In this document: positions 62,798 through 64,000 of the stretch, piece by piece
Position numbering within the stretch: the first letter of the stretch is position 1
Layout: each line of letters opens with the position of its first letter
Source of the DNA: JALZAQ01 sp038253885
Lineage (GTDB): Bacteria > Gemmatimonadota > Gemmatimonadetes > Gemmatimonadales > Gemmatimonadaceae
DNA: 64,000 nucleotides
Assembly (NCBI GenBank): GCA_038253885.1
Contig: JBBSGP010000010.1
Location: 1-64,000 of the forward strand
Direction: 5' to 3'
The notes under the pieces: model-generated
What the model was told of the DNA's origin: nothing
Databases searched by the model: none
What the model saw: only the letters and a program-made list of their open reading frames with translations
Position numbers and translations under genes: made by a program

Positions 62798-63294
62798 GCA
62801 GCCGCACCGGCGTGGGCTACGATTCGCATCGATTCGCGCCGCCGCCGGGAGGGCCCCTTCGGCTCGGGGGAGTCGACATCCCGTATGACCGGTCGCTCAC
62901 CGGACACTCCGACGGGGACGCCGTGGCCCACGCGCTCACTGATGCGCTGCTCGGCGCGCTCGCGGCCGGAGACATCGGCGAGATGTTCCCGGATCGGGAT
63001 CCCGCCAATCGCGGCCGGGACTCGATCGAGATGCTCACGCTGGCGGTGGCGCGGATTCGCGCCCTCGGCTGGGTGCCGGTACAGGTCGACCTCACGGTGA
63101 TCGCCGAGCGGCCCGCGATCGCACCGCATCGGGCGGCGATGCGCACCATCCTGGCCACCGCTCTGGGCATCACGTCCGATGACGTGAGCGTGAAGGGCAA
63201 GACGAATGAGGGCATGGGTTGGATCGGGCGGGGAGAGGGATTGGCGTGCATCGCCATCGCGACGCTCGCTCCGGGAACCGCTGAATGGGCGTGA
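62794..63294 (+). CDS. ispF: 2-C-methyl-D-erythritol 2,4-cyclodiphosphate synthase
   Basis: Cyclises the MEP pathway intermediate, releasing CMP. GYDSHRF (Asp 10 and His 12, zinc ligands), TGHSDGDAVAHALTDALLGA and GDIGEMFPD are diagnostic, as is KGKTNEGMGWIGRGEG near the C-terminus. Length is 166 residues from GTG 62794. It partners ispD at 18328. The tyrosine recombinase start lies inside its 3' end. Confidence 0.95.
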   Translation: MSSRTGVGYDSHRFAPPPGGPLRLGGVDIPYDRSLTGHSDGDAVAHALTDALLGALAAGDIGEMFPDRDPANRGRDSIEMLTLAVARIRALGWVPVQVDLTVIAERPAIAPHRAAMRTILATALGITSDDVSVKGKTNEGMGWIGRGEGLACIAIATLAPGTAEWA

Positions 63295-64000
63295 CTCTCG
63301 ATGCGGACGCGATCTCGAGAGCATTTCTGCTGGAGCGCTTCGCCGATTTTCTCGCGCTCGAGCAGGGCGCGTCCGCCAACACGTCGTCGTCCTATGGTCG
63401 GGACCTCGCACGCTTCGCGACCTGGATGCGGGTGAAGGGAGCGAGCGGACCGACCGACGCCACGCCGCGACTTCTTCGAGACTTCGTCTATCACCTCAAG
63501 GATCTCGGCCTCGCTCCCAGCTCGATCCGGAGAAACGTGTCGGCCGTGCGGAGCTATTTTCACTTCCTTCTGGGGGAAGGGCTGGTCGTGAGCGACCCCA
63601 GTGAGCGTCTCGAGACCCCGAAGCGCTGGCTGACGTTGCCGGAAGTGCTGACGGTGGAGGAGGTGGAGCGGTTGCTGGCCGCGCCGACGCTGGATGAGCC
63701 GTTTGCCTTCCGCGACCGGGCGCTACTCGAGCTCGCGTACGGGGCCGGGCTCCGGGTCTCGGAGTGGATCACACTCGGTACGCGTGACGTGCTGCTGGAC
63801 GAAGCGCTGGTGCGAGTGTTCGGCAAGGGAGGCAAGGAGCGCCTGGTGCCGATCGGCCGGCGCGCGATCGGAGCCGTCGCGGTCTACCTTCGCGAGCTGA
63901 GGCCGACATTGGACCGGGGACAGGGCAGGGGTGTTCTCCTGCTCGGCGCGCGCGGATCCCCCCTCTCCCGCATGGGCGCGTGGAAGATCCTGCGAAAATA
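63285..64000 (+). CDS. Tyrosine recombinase XerC/XerD-like, 3' end outside window
   Basis: A site-specific recombinase, likely for chromosome-dimer resolution. The N-terminal core-binding domain begins RFADFLALEQGASANTSSSYGRDL; the catalytic domain has the first active Arg in YGAGLRVSE and the Lys in FGKGGKERLVPI. The remaining active residues (HxxR, H, Tyr) lie beyond the edge. The start is ATG 63285 or, more in line with local habit, GTG 63291 overlapping ispF as GTGA. Xer or integrase roles cannot be separated from the part seen, but the housekeeping context favours Xer. Confidence 0.87.
   Translation, partial: MGVTLDADAISRAFLLERFADFLALEQGASANTSSSYGRDLARFATWMRVKGASGPTDATPRLLRDFVYHLKDLGLAPSSIRRNVSAVRSYFHFLLGEGLVVSDPSERLETPKRWLTLPEVLTVEEVERLLAAPTLDEPFAFRDRALLELAYGAGLRVSEWITLGTRDVLLDEALVRVFGKGGKERLVPIGRRAIGAVAVYLRELRPTLDRGQGRGVLLLGARGSPLSRMGAWKILRK

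Overview
The window is high-GC DNA from a Gram-negative-type, respiring bacterium, and almost all of it is chromosomal housekeeping sequence. The organism has an outer membrane (a TonB-plug beta-barrel protein at 9649-11526). It appears to make menaquinone by the futalosine route (mqnE, mqnA and mqnC at 59329-62384) and carries a complete 14-gene complex I operon. It also has several enzymes of central carbon metabolism. Gene order and protein style resemble Gemmatimonadota, but that assignment is an inference: the window has no rRNA or other decisive marker.

Left edge (1-6.7 kb) is the only accessory-looking part. It holds an IS3-family transposase remnant with an in-frame stop and a candidate right terminal repeat, then a dicarboxylate-type symporter split by a one-base frameshift. 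A periplasmic multicopper oxidase and a c-type cytochrome lie together on the minus strand. A DoxX-like membrane protein, two very small membrane proteins and a secreted metallophosphoesterase follow.

From 6.9 to 26.6 kb lies a compact run of plus-strand genes: icd, pepA, the outer-membrane protein, yicC-gmk-rpoZ-coaBC, a family 4-like uracil-DNA glycosylase, dnaB, radA, ispD, a Sua5/TsaC protein, a low-molecular-weight phosphatase, aroE, comF, gap-(small membrane protein)-pgk-tpiA, secG and carA. Most neighbours overlap by ATGA, GTGA or TGATG, so translational coupling looks pervasive.

From 26.6 to 30.4 kb are an HU-like protein, moaD-moaE-moaA, mdh and, on the minus strand, dcd. From 30.5 to 45.1 kb is nuoABCDEFGHIJKLMN. 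It is preceded by a clear promoter and a palindrome with the core of a Rex (NADH/NAD+ sensor) operator, and followed by a strong hairpin. After it come a phosphohexomutase, a UPF0182 membrane protein, carbamate kinase, sucC-sucD, an EIIA-CBS fusion protein and ndk. The canonical lipid cluster yceD-rpmF-plsX-fabH-fabD-fabG-acpP-fabF follows, then the menaquinone genes, a PurE-like protein, ispF and a tyrosine recombinase cut by the window end.

The genes fit one picture: glycolysis and TCA enzymes make NADH, complex I passes electrons to menaquinone, and its operon may be tuned by the NADH/NAD+ ratio. I found no CRISPR array, prophage, defence island, secondary-metabolite cluster, rRNA or tRNA. 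The points most worth checking are small and specific: the Rex-like site, a shared promoter form, unusual Fe-S cysteine patterns in two enzymes, an EIIA-CBS fusion behind sucCD, and uncharacterised small membrane proteins. No gap between the called genes exceeds 300 bases.
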